NCBI RefSeq assembly: GCF_900129425.1
Contig: NZ_LT670817.1
Coordinates: 6,820,001 to 6,884,000 of the forward strand
DNA from: Bradyrhizobium erythrophlei
GTDB lineage: Bacteria > Pseudomonadota > Alphaproteobacteria > Rhizobiales > Xanthobacteraceae
Reading direction: 5' to 3'
Length of the DNA: 64,000 bases
Shown: positions 25,451 to 34,121 of the stretch, piece after piece
Numbering within the stretch: the first letter of the stretch is position 1
Layout of the letters: every line of letters starts with the position of its first letter
The notes under the pieces: generated by a model
Databases searched by the model: none
What the model was told of the DNA's origin: nothing
The model's input: only the letters and a program-made list of their open reading frames with translations
Made by a program: the position numbers and the translations under genes

Positions 25451-26356
25451 TCACCCCGCCGCAAAAAACTCCTTCAGCGCCTTCGCGGTCGCATCCGGAT
25501 TTTCCTCCGTGAGAAAATGGCCGGAATCGACCGGCGCCCCCGCAACATTGGTCGCCCATGTCTTCCAGGTGTCGAGCGGCGTCGCCGCGGCGCTGGCAAT
25601 GCCGGCATCGCCCCACAAGGCCAGCATCGGGATCGTGATTTGTTTGCCGGCGTCGTGATCTTTCTTGTCGATCTCGAAATCGGCATAGGCGCCGGCGCGA
25701 TAGTCCTCGCACATCGCGTGCACGCGAGAGGGATCGCGGAACGCGGCGAGGTAATGCTCCAGCGCGCGCGGATCGATGGCGTCGAGATTTTTGCTTTTCG
25801 TCTGGCTCGCCATCTTGAAGCGCAGGAAGAAATCCGGATTGCCTGATATCAGCGTTTCCGGCAACGGATGCGGCTGCGCCAGAAAGGTCCAGTGATAGAT
25901 CTTCAGCGCGTAGAGCCGGTTCATCCGCTCCCAGTAATTATAGGTCGGCAGAATATCCAGCACCGCCAGCCGTGACAGCCGGCCGGGATGATCGAGCGCC
26001 AGGCGATAGGCGACGCGGCCGCCGCGATCGTGCCCGGCGAGCGCAAAGTGTACATGACCGAGTTGCTCCATCGCCTCGACCATGGTCTGCGCCATCGCCC
26101 GCTTGGTATAGGGCGTGTGATCCTTGTCGCTCTCCGGCATATCGGACCAGCCGTAGCCTGGCAGGTCGGCGATGATCAGCGTGAAGGTGTCGGCCAGCTG
26201 CGGCGCGACGCGGTGCCACATCACATGCGTCTCGGAAAAGCCATGCAGCAGCAACAGCGGTGGCCCCTTGCCACCGACGCGGGCGAAGATGCGCCCGGAC
26301 GTGGTGTTGATCCATTTGGAGGCGTAGCCTGGATAGAGGTCGGCGAGATCGGGCAT
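25451..26356 (-). CDS. Fluoroacetate dehalogenase (alpha/beta hydrolase)
   Basis: This 301-residue cytosolic alpha/beta hydrolase probably splits the C-F bond of fluoroacetate to give glycolate and fluoride. With the start at 26356 (AAGGAG 7 nt upstream), the catalytic set falls at D110 (GHDRGGR), D134 (VLDILPTY) and H280 (SGHFL). The carboxylate-binding R111 and R114 and the fluoride pocket H155, W156 and Y219 are all present. These match, by residue number, the characterised Rhodopseudomonas palustris enzyme RPA1163 as I recall it. Position 185 is Gln where I recall Trp. The longer frame from 26377 adds 7 unsupported residues. It is divergent from an acyl-CoA dehydrogenase gene. Confidence 0.9.
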   Translation of the reverse strand: MPDLADLYPGYASKWINTTSGRIFARVGGKGPPLLLLHGFSETHVMWHRVAPQLADTFTLIIADLPGYGWSDMPESDKDHTPYTKRAMAQTMVEAMEQLGHVHFALAGHDRGGRVAYRLALDHPGRLSRLAVLDILPTYNYWERMNRLYALKIYHWTFLAQPHPLPETLISGNPDFFLRFKMASQTKSKNLDAIDPRALEHYLAAFRDPSRVHAMCEDYRAGAYADFEIDKKDHDAGKQITIPMLALWGDAGIASAAATPLDTWKTWATNVAGAPVDSGHFLTEENPDATAKALKEFFAAG

Positions 26357-26510
26357 GTTCGCACTCCTTGGCGCCAACCGGGCGTCATCCCGAGGAGCCA
26401 GGGACGACGATAGCTGGCGCTTTAAACTTTGTTCGCCGTTGCCGCTGGCTCGGCTCGGCTATATGCCATCCCACAAGCCCAACCATCAAGAACCCGAACG
26501 AGGAAATGCC

Positions 26511-27743
26511 ATGTCGATCGATTTCGAAGTCCCGGCCGAGGCCAAGGCGATCCGCGAAAAAGTCCGCAGATGGGTGCAGGAGGAATGCATTCCCGCGGAG
26601 AAGGAACTGGACAGCAAGCCGCTCGACGAAGTGCTCGGCAAACTGCGGACCAAGGCGCGCGCGCAAGGCTTGTGGTGTCCCTTCGTTCCCAAGGAATATG
26701 GCGGCATGGGTCTCGGTCCGCTCGCCAATGCGCTGGTGCAGATGGAACTCGGCGAAAGTTCGCTCGGCGCGCTGTCGATGAATACGCAAGGCCCCGACGA
26801 TGCCTCGATGCTGACGATCCTCACCCACGGCACCGAGTATCAGAAGGAAAAATTCCTGAAGCCGCTGCTCAACGGCGACAAGCGCATTTGTTTCTCGATG
26901 ACCGAAAAGGCTTCGGGCGCCGACGCCACGGGGATGCAGACCCGCGCCGAGAAGGACGGCAATGCCAATTATATCCTCAACGGCGAGAAGTGGTTTTCAT
27001 CCTCCGCCAGCGTTGCCGACATGGCGCTGGTGATGGCCAAGACCGATCCGCACGCGCCGCGCCACAAGCAGTTTTCGACCTTCATCGTGGAACTGCCGAA
27101 CCCCGGCTACAGGATCAAGCGCAACGTCGCCAACATGGCGATCGAGGGTCCGCACGCCGACGTGCTCCATGGCGGCCATTCCGAAATCGAGATCAGGGAT
27201 CTCAAAGTGCCGGCGGAAAATCTGCTCGGCGGCGAAGGCAACGGTTTTAACATGGGCCAGCACCGCCTCGCCTATGGCCGGCTGCGCCACGGCATGCACA
27301 ACATCGCGAAAGCCCAGCGCGCGCTCGACATGGCGACCAAGCGTGTCACGGAGCGTTCGACCTTCGGCGTGCTGCTCGCCGACCGCCAGGCGGTGCAGTT
27401 CATGCTCGCCGATTGCGCCAGCGAACTCTACATGGCGCGACTGATGCTGCTGCACATCGCCTACAAGGCGGAAAAGGGCATGGACCTGACCCAGGAAAAC
27501 TCGATCGCGAAAGTGTTCCTGGCGCACATGGTGCACAAGGTGATCGATACCGCGATCCAGCTGCACGGTGCGCTCGGCTACAGCCAGGATACGGTGTTGG
27601 CAAAATGGTATACCCAGGTCCGCTCACAGCGGCTGGTCGACGGCCCCGACGAAGTGCACAAATGGAAAGTCGGCCGCAACGTCATCAAGGCGTTCCGCGA
27701 GCACGGCACCACGGCCTCGGCCGCGGGCGGCGATTTGATTTAA
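26511..27743 (+). CDS. Acyl-CoA dehydrogenase family protein
   Basis: This 410-residue flavoenzyme would oxidise an acyl-CoA to the enoyl-CoA and pass electrons to ETF. It has the FAD/substrate block CFSMTEKASGADATGMQT near residue 125, GEKWFSSSASVADMALVMAK near 158, and the C-terminal QLHGALGYSQDTVLAKWYTQVRS region near 350. ATG 26511 follows GAGGAAATGCC and gives a normal N-terminus; the longer open frame runs into the divergent dehalogenase start. The substrate range (medium, branched or aromatic acyl) cannot be told. It is monocistronic. Confidence 0.9.
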   Translation: MSIDFEVPAEAKAIREKVRRWVQEECIPAEKELDSKPLDEVLGKLRTKARAQGLWCPFVPKEYGGMGLGPLANALVQMELGESSLGALSMNTQGPDDASMLTILTHGTEYQKEKFLKPLLNGDKRICFSMTEKASGADATGMQTRAEKDGNANYILNGEKWFSSSASVADMALVMAKTDPHAPRHKQFSTFIVELPNPGYRIKRNVANMAIEGPHADVLHGGHSEIEIRDLKVPAENLLGGEGNGFNMGQHRLAYGRLRHGMHNIAKAQRALDMATKRVTERSTFGVLLADRQAVQFMLADCASELYMARLMLLHIAYKAEKGMDLTQENSIAKVFLAHMVHKVIDTAIQLHGALGYSQDTVLAKWYTQVRSQRLVDGPDEVHKWKVGRNVIKAFREHGTTASAAGGDLI

Positions 27744-27777
27744 GGAAGCGACGCGCACGCAGCGTGAAGAAAAATGT

Positions 27778-27862
27778 GTCATTGCCGGGCTTGACCCGGC
27801 AATCCACGTCTTGAGTCAGGCGAAGAAAGACGTGGATGCCCGGCACAAGGCCGGGCATGACG
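27778..27862. repeat. Class B palindromic element (convergent gap)
   Basis: GTCATTGCCGGGCTTGACCC opens the element, and CAAGGCCGGGCATGACGG closes it. The inner arms CCACGTCTT and AAGACGTGG flank a short loop. It lies between the stops of the acyl-CoA dehydrogenase gene and purD. Confidence 0.85.
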
Positions 27863-27868
27863 GCCCTA

Positions 27869-29152
27869 TCAATCGTTTTCGCGTTCCATTTCCACCGCCT
27901 GCCAGCCGATGTCGCGCCTACAAAATCCTTCCGACCATCTGATGCGGTCGACCGCCTCATAAGCCCGGTGCTGCGCCTCGGCGACGGTCTTGCCTGACGC
28001 GCAGACATTGAGCACGCGTCCGCCATTGGCGAGGACCTTCCCGTCTTTCAAAACCGTGCCGGCGTGGAAAATCTCGACGCCCTCGACCTTTGCGGCGTCA
28101 TCGAGCCCTTCGATGCGCGTACCCTTGGCGTAGTCACCCGGATAGCCCTTCGCCGCCATCACTACCGTGAGCGCAGCTTCGGGAAACCAGCGCAGGTCAA
28201 AATTCTTCAATTGTCCGTCGCATGACGCCAGCAAGGCCGGCACGATGTCCGACATCATCCGCAGCATCAGCACCTGGCATTCCGGATCGCCGAAGCGGAC
28301 ATTGTATTCGAACAGCTTTGGGCCGTCCGGCGTCAGCATCACGCCGGCATACAATATGCCTCGGAACGGCGTGCCGCGCGCCTTCATGCCGTTGACCGTG
28401 GGAAGGATGATCTTCGCCATGATCTCCGCATGGATTTCGTCCGTCACGAATGGCGTCGGCGAATAGGCGCCCATGCCGCCGGTGTTCGGGCCCTCATCGT
28501 GGTCGAACACGCGCTTGTGGTCCTGCGCGGACGCGAGCGCGATCGCGGTCTCGCCGTCGGACAACGCGAAAAAGCTGATCTCGCGGCCGGATAAAAATTC
28601 CTCGATCACAACTTCGGCGCCCGCCGCGCCGAACGCGCCGTCGAACATCATGGCAATGGCGGCTTCGGCTTCGGCCATGGTCATGGCGACGACGACGCCC
28701 TTGCCGGCCGCCAGACCATCGGCCTTGACCACGATCGGCGCGCCCTGCGCGCGGACATAAGCGAGCGCGCCGGCGGCATCCGTGAAGCGGCCATAGGCGC
28801 CGGTCGGAATGCCGAATTCGGTGCAGAGCGCTTTTGTAAATCCCTTGGATCCCTCGAGCTGCGAAGCCAGCTTGCTCGGCCCGAACGCCTTGATGCCGGC
28901 GCTGGCGAGATCGTCGACGATCCCCGCCGCGAGCGGAGTTTCCGGGCCGACCACGACGAAATCAACGGCGTTGGACCGGCAGAAACCGATCACCGCGGCA
29001 TGGTCGGCAATATCGAGCGCCACGCATTCGGCCTCGCGCGCGATGCCGCCATTGCCCGGCGCGCACCAGAGTTTTGTCACCAGCGGGGAAGCTGCGATCT
29101 TCCACGCCAAAGCATGTTCGCGGCCGCCGGAGCCGAGCAGGAGGATGTGCAT
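27869..29152 (-). CDS. purD: Phosphoribosylamine-glycine ligase (GARS)
   Basis: PurD adds glycine to phosphoribosylamine in purine synthesis. The 427-residue ATP-grasp enzyme starts MHILLLGSGGREHALAWK. It has VVVGPETPLAAGI near residue 65, the ATP-grasp glycine loop VKADGLAAGKGVVVA near 145, and the metal-binding FEYNVRFGDPECQ near 285. Length is normal. The start at 29152 gives the canonical N-terminus; the frame upstream is not conserved-looking. A class D palindrome lies immediately upstream. Confidence 0.96.
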   Translation of the reverse strand: MHILLLGSGGREHALAWKIAASPLVTKLWCAPGNGGIAREAECVALDIADHAAVIGFCRSNAVDFVVVGPETPLAAGIVDDLASAGIKAFGPSKLASQLEGSKGFTKALCTEFGIPTGAYGRFTDAAGALAYVRAQGAPIVVKADGLAAGKGVVVAMTMAEAEAAIAMMFDGAFGAAGAEVVIEEFLSGREISFFALSDGETAIALASAQDHKRVFDHDEGPNTGGMGAYSPTPFVTDEIHAEIMAKIILPTVNGMKARGTPFRGILYAGVMLTPDGPKLFEYNVRFGDPECQVLMLRMMSDIVPALLASCDGQLKNFDLRWFPEAALTVVMAAKGYPGDYAKGTRIEGLDDAAKVEGVEIFHAGTVLKDGKVLANGGRVLNVCASGKTVAEAQHRAYEAVDRIRWSEGFCRRDIGWQAVEMEREND

Positions 29153-29239
29153 GAGACGCAGCCGGATCAGGAGATTCGAAACCGAGTCGGTCGCACGAAA
29201 CTCCCTCGCGCTGCAAGGGGAAGATGACCTCAATCACCG

Positions 29240-29352
29240 TCATTCCGGACGGCGCGCTTGCGCCGATCCGGAATCTCGAGCTTGTTTTGCGCCCGGCGCC
29301 CTAAAGCTCGAGATTCCGGGTTCGCTCGCGTTGCGAGCGCCCCGGAATGACA
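29240..29352. repeat. Class D palindromic element
   Basis: The outer arms are CGTCATTCCGG and CCGGAATGACA. Two inner hairpins are GGCGCGCTTGCGCC and GCTCGCGTTGCGAGC, and the middle arms CGGAATCTCGAG and CTCGAGATTCCG pair. It lies between the winged-helix regulator stop and the purD start, about 90 nt upstream of purD. Confidence 0.8.
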
Positions 29353-29359
29353 CGAGAAC

Positions 29360-29665
29360 TCACGGCTGGCGCGTCGCGGCCGCGATGATTTCCTGCAAGG
29401 TCGCGACATGGCGGGCGAACGCGCCGCGCCCGGCAGCCGTGGCGGTCACCGTGGTCTGGGGTTTTTTGCCGACAAAGGCCTTTTCGACCGACACATAGCC
29501 GGCCTTGGCCAGCGTTTCGATATGGGCGCCGAGATTGCCGTCGGTGGCGCCGGTCAGCTTCTTCAGCCGGGCGAATTCCAGCCCGGCGGCGGCGGGCAGC
29601 GCGTTCAGCGCCGCCATGATTTTCAGCCGCAGCGGCTGATGGATGATGTCGTCGAGTTCGGCCAT
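29360..29665 (-). CDS. Winged-helix transcriptional regulator (HTH_34/ArsR-like)
   Basis: This 101-residue single-domain regulator opens with LDDIIHQPLRLKIMAALN as helix 1. The recognition region is LTGATDGNLGAHIETLAKAGYV, and the wing is VEKAFVGKKPQTTVTATAAG. This layout matches the small winged-helix (PF13601-type) proteins that often accompany membrane proteins. It lies 3 nt after the membrane-protein gene and is the last gene of the four-gene operon. No metal- or redox-sensing Cys is present. It could regulate its own operon through the operator at 32270. Confidence 0.8.
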   Translation of the reverse strand: MAELDDIIHQPLRLKIMAALNALPAAAGLEFARLKKLTGATDGNLGAHIETLAKAGYVSVEKAFVGKKPQTTVTATAAGRGAFARHVATLQEIIAAATRQP

Positions 29666-29668
29666 CGG

Positions 29669-30226
29669 TCAGTCCCGGCGCATCCAGAGACCGCCCAGGA
29701 TGAGCCCGCCGCCGTTGACGAAGGCCATCCACGGGTCAAACCAGTCGCCGCTGAAGAAATAGCCGATCAGCGTCAGCGCGGTGATGCCGAGGCCGATCGC
29801 CACGAACGCCTGCCCGAACCACAACCCGGCGATGGTGTAAAACAGCATGTAATAGATCGGCCAGAACGTTGCCATTTGACGCGGTGTGAAATGGCCGAGC
29901 CAGCAGCTGGAAAAAACTCCGAACGCGATGAACAGCAGCAGTGCGACGAGCATTCGGAAATCGAAGCTGCGGATGCCCGTCTGTGAATAGCTGGAGGCGC
30001 TGATCGCGAACGAACCCGCGATTCCCGCGACATCGACGGCGATCCAGATATAGCCGGCGGTGCGCGGCCACAGGAACGACGCGATATTGCCGGCAAAGAC
30101 CAGCATGCCCCACATGATCATCAAGAGGCTGGAGAGATTGTAGATCGTCGATTGACGAACCCGGCGCGCGATCAAGTCGATATCCGACAGCGCGGAGGCG
30201 GCTTCCCTGGGATCGATGCTCGTCAC
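29669..30226 (-). CDS. Inner-membrane protein of unknown function, operon partner of the regulator
   Basis: This 185-residue protein has five hydrophobic segments (about residues 31-52, 57-78, 90-111, 120-140 and 145-165). Before them comes a short polar N-terminus rich in acidic residues (ALSDIDLIARRVRQ). I do not recognise a family. It starts with GTG at 30226, overlapping the hydrolase stop by 4 nt, and ends 3 nt before the winged-helix regulator. Close coupling to a small regulator is a common pattern in which the membrane protein senses or is the controlled target, but that is inference. Confidence 0.7.
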   Translation of the reverse strand: MTSIDPREAASALSDIDLIARRVRQSTIYNLSSLLMIMWGMLVFAGNIASFLWPRTAGYIWIAVDVAGIAGSFAISASSYSQTGIRSFDFRMLVALLLFIAFGVFSSCWLGHFTPRQMATFWPIYYMLFYTIAGLWFGQAFVAIGLGITALTLIGYFFSGDWFDPWMAFVNGGGLILGGLWMRRD

Positions 30227-31245
30227 GAGTTCAGACCTGCGGTCGCGACGTCGTCGGCGATCATCGATACGGCTCTCGGGTTGCTGACGATGCCCACGTG
30301 GTTGATGCCGTCGATCAGCTTCACAGTGACCGGCGGCGTGACCCCGCGCACCGCCTCGGCGTATTTGTCCGCCAGCATCAGCTCGTCATCGGCGCCGGAA
30401 TAAATGCTGACCGGTCTGGTGGCCGCGGCGAGATCGGTCCGGAAGTCCAGATGGGTGGCAAAATTACTTCGCAGCCGTTCGGTATAGGCCGGCACCAGGC
30501 TCTGCTCGGAATGCGGTGGCACCGCGAACGCCAGCACGGGAAGCGCATCGCAGCACACGATTCCTATCCTCCGCAGCATCGTCAGGGCGATGATGCGCGG
30601 CATATCGGGGCTGGCCCAGCCGCCGGAATTCGGCCGGTTGGTCGGCGCGTAGTAGCCGAGATAAGGCGCGAGTAGCACGGTGCGCACGAACAGTCCCTGA
30701 ATCGGCGATCCCGCGACGCGCAGCGCAAAGCCGCCGCCTGCGGAGTGGCCGATCAGCGTCAGCGGCGCGGTCGGTGATGTCTTGCGAACCACCGCAACGA
30801 AATCGGCGAGATCGTGCTCGAGCTGCCCGACATAGCCGATATCGCCGCGCGTCCCCGATGCGCCGTGGCCGCGAATGTCCACCGCATAGCTTTCGACGCC
30901 GTGCGCCGCCAAGGCCATCGACAGCACATGGATCGCGTTTCCGCTGGAACCGGATGAGCCGTGAATCAGGATGGCCACGCGCCCGGTCGCGGGGCCCGTC
31001 GCGGGATAGTGACGGAAGCCCAGCGCAGTGCCGTCGCGCGCCTGAAACCGCTCGATGGCAGGCAAGGTGCTGAAATCGATGGTGCCCCGGGCCGCAGAGA
31101 TGGAACGGAGTTCAGGCGGAGCAACCAGGGGCGCCGCGATCATCACCAAGAGTACCAGGGCAGCGACGCCAACCCCGCAGAGCCCCCACCGGAGGGCGCT
31201 GAACAGCGCTGAGGCGGTTTTCTTCAAGCCAATGCCGTTGATCAT
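30223..31245 (-). CDS. Membrane-anchored alpha/beta hydrolase, copy 1 of a tandem pair
   Basis: This 340-residue serine hydrolase has an N-terminal hydrophobic anchor (about residues 20-42). The fold shows VAILIHGSSGSSGNA near 92, VDIRGHGASGTRGDIGYVG near 121, nucleophile Ser in LIGHSAGGGFALR near 166, and a late INHVG histidine near 317. It resembles lysophospholipase/esterase-type hydrolases. It is closely related to the next gene upstream and overlaps both neighbours by 4 nt (ATGA/GTGA). GGGAGC precedes the start at 31245. The substrate is unknown; membrane anchoring suggests a lipid or exported ester. Confidence 0.82.
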   Translation of the reverse strand: MINGIGLKKTASALFSALRWGLCGVGVAALVLLVMIAAPLVAPPELRSISAARGTIDFSTLPAIERFQARDGTALGFRHYPATGPATGRVAILIHGSSGSSGNAIHVLSMALAAHGVESYAVDIRGHGASGTRGDIGYVGQLEHDLADFVAVVRKTSPTAPLTLIGHSAGGGFALRVAGSPIQGLFVRTVLLAPYLGYYAPTNRPNSGGWASPDMPRIIALTMLRRIGIVCCDALPVLAFAVPPHSEQSLVPAYTERLRSNFATHLDFRTDLAAATRPVSIYSGADDELMLADKYAEAVRGVTPPVTVKLIDGINHVGIVSNPRAVSMIADDVATAGLNS

Positions 31246-32237
31246 GATCCGCTCCCTGCTTTGGCGATGTCATCCGCGATCGCAGCGACCGCCGCAGCGT
31301 CGCTGACAATTCCCATGTGGTTGACGCCATCGATCAACCTGACCGGGGCGCGCTCGCCCACGGCATCCCGGTATTTGTCGGGAAACATCAATTCGTCGGC
31401 GGCACCGGCGAACACCGCGACCGGCCTGGTCGCGGCCACAAAGTCGTCGCGGTAGTCGCGCGAACTGCCGAAATTGCGCATCAGGCGATACGAATAGGTC
31501 GAGGCCAGGATCGCACTGGTGTTTGGACCAACCGCGAAGGCGACGGTCGGCAGCGATTCACAGCAGACGATTCCGAGCCGGCGCAACATCGTCAGGCCGA
31601 GGAGACGGGGAATGTCAGGGCTCGCCCATCCGCCCGCGTCCTGGCGGCTGCTCGGCGCGTCGTAGCCGAGATAGGGCGCGAGCAACACGGTGCGCACGAA
31701 CAGGTTCTGGATCGGCGATCCCGCGACCCGCAGCGCGAACCCGCCGCCGGAGGAATGGCCGATCAGGGTAAGCGGCGCGGTGGGATTGTTTTTGCGGATC
31801 TCACCGACCAAATCCGAAAGATCGTCCTCAAGCTGCCCCAAATAGGTGATGTCGCCACGAGTGCCGGACGCGCCATGGCCGCGAATGTCAGGCGCGTAGG
31901 TCTCAACGCCCCGCCCCGCGAGCGCCTTTGCCAGAGCGTGAACCGCAACGCTAGATCCCGACGAGCCGTGGATGACGACGGCAATCTGTCCGGTCGCCGG
32001 CGAGCCGGCCGGATAATGCCGGTAGGCCAGTTCAGTGCCGTCGCGGGCATGAAACCGCTCGATCCCCGGCATGTCGCTGCGATCCACCGCACCCGCCGTG
32101 TTCGAAACCGAGATCAGCTCCGGTGGTCGCCGGACCGGCGTGGCGACCAATGCCGCCAGCACCAGCGTTACAAAGCCTGCGGCGGCAAGACTCCAAAGGA
32201 TGAGCTTGAAACTTCCCGAAACGATGGTTGCGACCAT
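31242..32237 (-). CDS. Membrane-anchored alpha/beta hydrolase, copy 2 of a tandem pair
   Basis: This 331-residue protein is a clear paralogue of the downstream copy. It has an N-terminal hydrophobic anchor (about residues 8-32), IAVVIHGSSGSS, PDIRGHGASGTRGDITYLG, the nucleophile elbow LIGHSSGGGFALR, and the final VNHMG histidine. The shared strings VAGSPIQ and FVRTVLLAPYLGY show a recent tandem duplication. The start at 32237 has CCGGAGG 6-7 nt upstream and sits just below an AT-rich operator region; the open frame further upstream is discounted. It is the first gene of the four-gene minus-strand operon. Confidence 0.82.
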   Translation of the reverse strand: MVATIVSGSFKLILWSLAAAGFVTLVLAALVATPVRRPPELISVSNTAGAVDRSDMPGIERFHARDGTELAYRHYPAGSPATGQIAVVIHGSSGSSVAVHALAKALAGRGVETYAPDIRGHGASGTRGDITYLGQLEDDLSDLVGEIRKNNPTAPLTLIGHSSGGGFALRVAGSPIQNLFVRTVLLAPYLGYDAPSSRQDAGGWASPDIPRLLGLTMLRRLGIVCCESLPTVAFAVGPNTSAILASTYSYRLMRNFGSSRDYRDDFVAATRPVAVFAGAADELMFPDKYRDAVGERAPVRLIDGVNHMGIVSDAAAVAAIADDIAKAGSGS

Positions 32238-32269
32238 GAAAAGCCTCCGGAAATCGTATTTATTCACAA

Positions 32270-32293
32270 TACAGAGAACTCTGTAATACAGAG
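32270..32293. promoter_or_regulatory. Candidate operator with three TACAGAG half-sites
   Basis: TACAGAG (32270-32276), AA, CTCTGTA (32279-32285), A, TACAGAG (32287-32293) form a perfect inverted pair plus a third half-site in direct phase. It lies 33 nt upstream of the first hydrolase start in a locally AT-rich stretch, and 89 nt upstream of divergent xseA. It is the natural candidate binding site for the winged-helix protein of the same operon. Confidence 0.5.
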
Positions 32294-32381
32294 TAAGTGC
32301 GAACGCAAGCGCAGATTTGCGGTGACGGCTCAAATCCTTACCTTGCATGCTGGTACAAAAAGCCCGATTCGATAGCCCGAG

Positions 32382-33995
32382 ATGACTGCAACTGAAGCCC
32401 TGATCAACGCACCCGAATTTACCGTCTCCGAACTGTCGTCCGCCTTGAGGCGGACGGTGGAGGACGCCTATGGGCATGTCCGGGTGCGCGGTGAAATCTC
32501 CGGTTTTCGCGGGCCGCACTCCTCCGGGCACTGCTATTTCGCGCTGAAGGACGAGAGCGCCAAGATCGAGGCGGTGATCTGGAAGGGCGTCCATGGACGG
32601 ATGCGCTTCAAGCCACAGGAAGGCCTCGAGGTCATCGCCACCGGCAAGCTCACCACCTATCCCGGCTCGTCAAAATATCAGATCGTGATCGAGGCGATCG
32701 AGCCCGCCGGGATCGGCGCGCTGATGGCACTGATGGAAGAGCGCAAGCGCAAGCTCGGCGCCGAGGGGCTGTTCGACGAGGCGCGCAAGCAGCTTTTGCC
32801 CTGGCTGCCGGAAGTGATCGGGGTCGTCACCTCGCCGACCGGCGCGGTGATCCGCGACATCCTGCATCGGCTGGAAGATCGATTTCCGCGCCGCGTGCTG
32901 GTGTGGCCGGTGCGGGTGCAGGGCGAAGGTTCGGCCGAACAGATCGCAGCGGCGATCCGTGGCTTCAATGCGCTGCCGGCGGGCGGCAGGATTCCGCGGC
33001 CCGATCTCTTGATCGTCGCGCGCGGCGGCGGTTCGCTGGAAGACCTGTGGTCGTTCAACGAGGAAATCGTGGTCCGCGCCGCGGCTGACAGCATGATCCC
33101 GCTGATCTCCGCGGTCGGACACGAGACCGACATCACGCTGATCGATTTTGCCGCCGACAAGCGCGCGCCGACGCCGACGGCCGCCGCCGAGATGGCGGTG
33201 CCGGTACGCGCCGAACTGTTTGTCGAAGTCGCGACGTTCGCGCGGCGCACGATGGTGTGCTGGCAGCGCGGACAGGAGGGCCGCCGCAACGAACTGCGCG
33301 CCGCCGCGCGCGCGTTGCCGGCCGCGGGCGAGTTGCTGGCGATCCCGCGGCAGCGGCTGGACGGCGCCGCAAGCGCCCTGCCCCGTGCCTTGAAAGCCAA
33401 TACCCACGCCCATTTCCGCCGCTTCGCCGCCACCAGCGCTCGGCTGACCGTGCGGGTGCTGCGCGGGCAGTTGGCGCAGGCCAACCATCGGCTGACGGTG
33501 TCGGGCGAACGGATGACGCTGTCGGCCCGATCGCTGCTGCGAAACCGAAAGGAGCGGTACGCGGGCCTCCAGATCAGGCTGAAGGCCTCAAAGCTTTCCA
33601 ACGCGCAGGCGCAGCGCCAGACCATCGCCCGCGACCGCGAACGCGCGTTGCGGCTGGCCGAGCGCGCCCGCCGCGCGCTCACAACGGCGATGCAGCGGCT
33701 TCAGGCCCGGGTCACCCATAGCGGCCAATTGCTGGGGGCACTGTCGTATCGCAGCGTGCTCGCGCGCGGGTTTGCACTGGTGCGCGATGAACAGGGTTTT
33801 GCCGTGCATGCCGCAGCCGGCATAGGGCCGGGGACGCGGCTTGATCTGGAATTCACGGACGGACACGTCGCGGCCACCGCCGATGCGGATCGGCCGGCGG
33901 CGAAGCCAGCACCGTCAAGGCCGGCCGCGAGCGAACCGAAGCAGTCAGCGCCAAAGCGCGTGGTCAAGCCGGTGGATCAGGGCAGTTTGTTTTAG
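32382..33995 (+). CDS. xseA: Exodeoxyribonuclease VII large subunit
   Basis: XseA is the large subunit of the single-strand exonuclease ExoVII. The 537-residue product has an N-terminal OB fold (FTVSELSSALRRTVEDAYGHVRVRGEISG) and the catalytic domain with VVTSPTGAVIRDI near 148 and IVARGGGSLEDLWSFN near 213. SAVGHETDITLIDFAADKRAPTPTAAAE follows near 245. A long coiled region and a Pro/Lys-rich tail of about 60 residues finish the protein. The small subunit xseB is not in this window. It is divergent from the hydrolase operon. Confidence 0.95.
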   Translation: MTATEALINAPEFTVSELSSALRRTVEDAYGHVRVRGEISGFRGPHSSGHCYFALKDESAKIEAVIWKGVHGRMRFKPQEGLEVIATGKLTTYPGSSKYQIVIEAIEPAGIGALMALMEERKRKLGAEGLFDEARKQLLPWLPEVIGVVTSPTGAVIRDILHRLEDRFPRRVLVWPVRVQGEGSAEQIAAAIRGFNALPAGGRIPRPDLLIVARGGGSLEDLWSFNEEIVVRAAADSMIPLISAVGHETDITLIDFAADKRAPTPTAAAEMAVPVRAELFVEVATFARRTMVCWQRGQEGRRNELRAAARALPAAGELLAIPRQRLDGAASALPRALKANTHAHFRRFAATSARLTVRVLRGQLAQANHRLTVSGERMTLSARSLLRNRKERYAGLQIRLKASKLSNAQAQRQTIARDRERALRLAERARRALTTAMQRLQARVTHSGQLLGALSYRSVLARGFALVRDEQGFAVHAAAGIGPGTRLDLEFTDGHVAATADADRPAAKPAPSRPAASEPKQSAPKRVVKPVDQGSLF

Positions 33996-34010
33996 AAATA
34001 TCTCGCCGCC

Positions 34011-34094
34011 GTCATGCCCGGGCTTGTCCCGGGCATCCATGTCTTTCTTCGCTGCAACAAGGCGTGGATGGCCGGGACAAGCCCGGCCATGACG
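34011..34094. repeat. Class B palindromic element (convergent gap)
   Basis: GTCATGCCCGGGCTTGTCCC opens the element, and GGGACAAGCCCGGCCATGAC closes it, with short inner arms around CATCCATG. It lies between the xseA stop and the end of the DLH-like gene, which converge. Confidence 0.85.
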
Positions 34095-34121
34095 ATCCAC
34101 TTTAGTCGATCGACGACGCTC

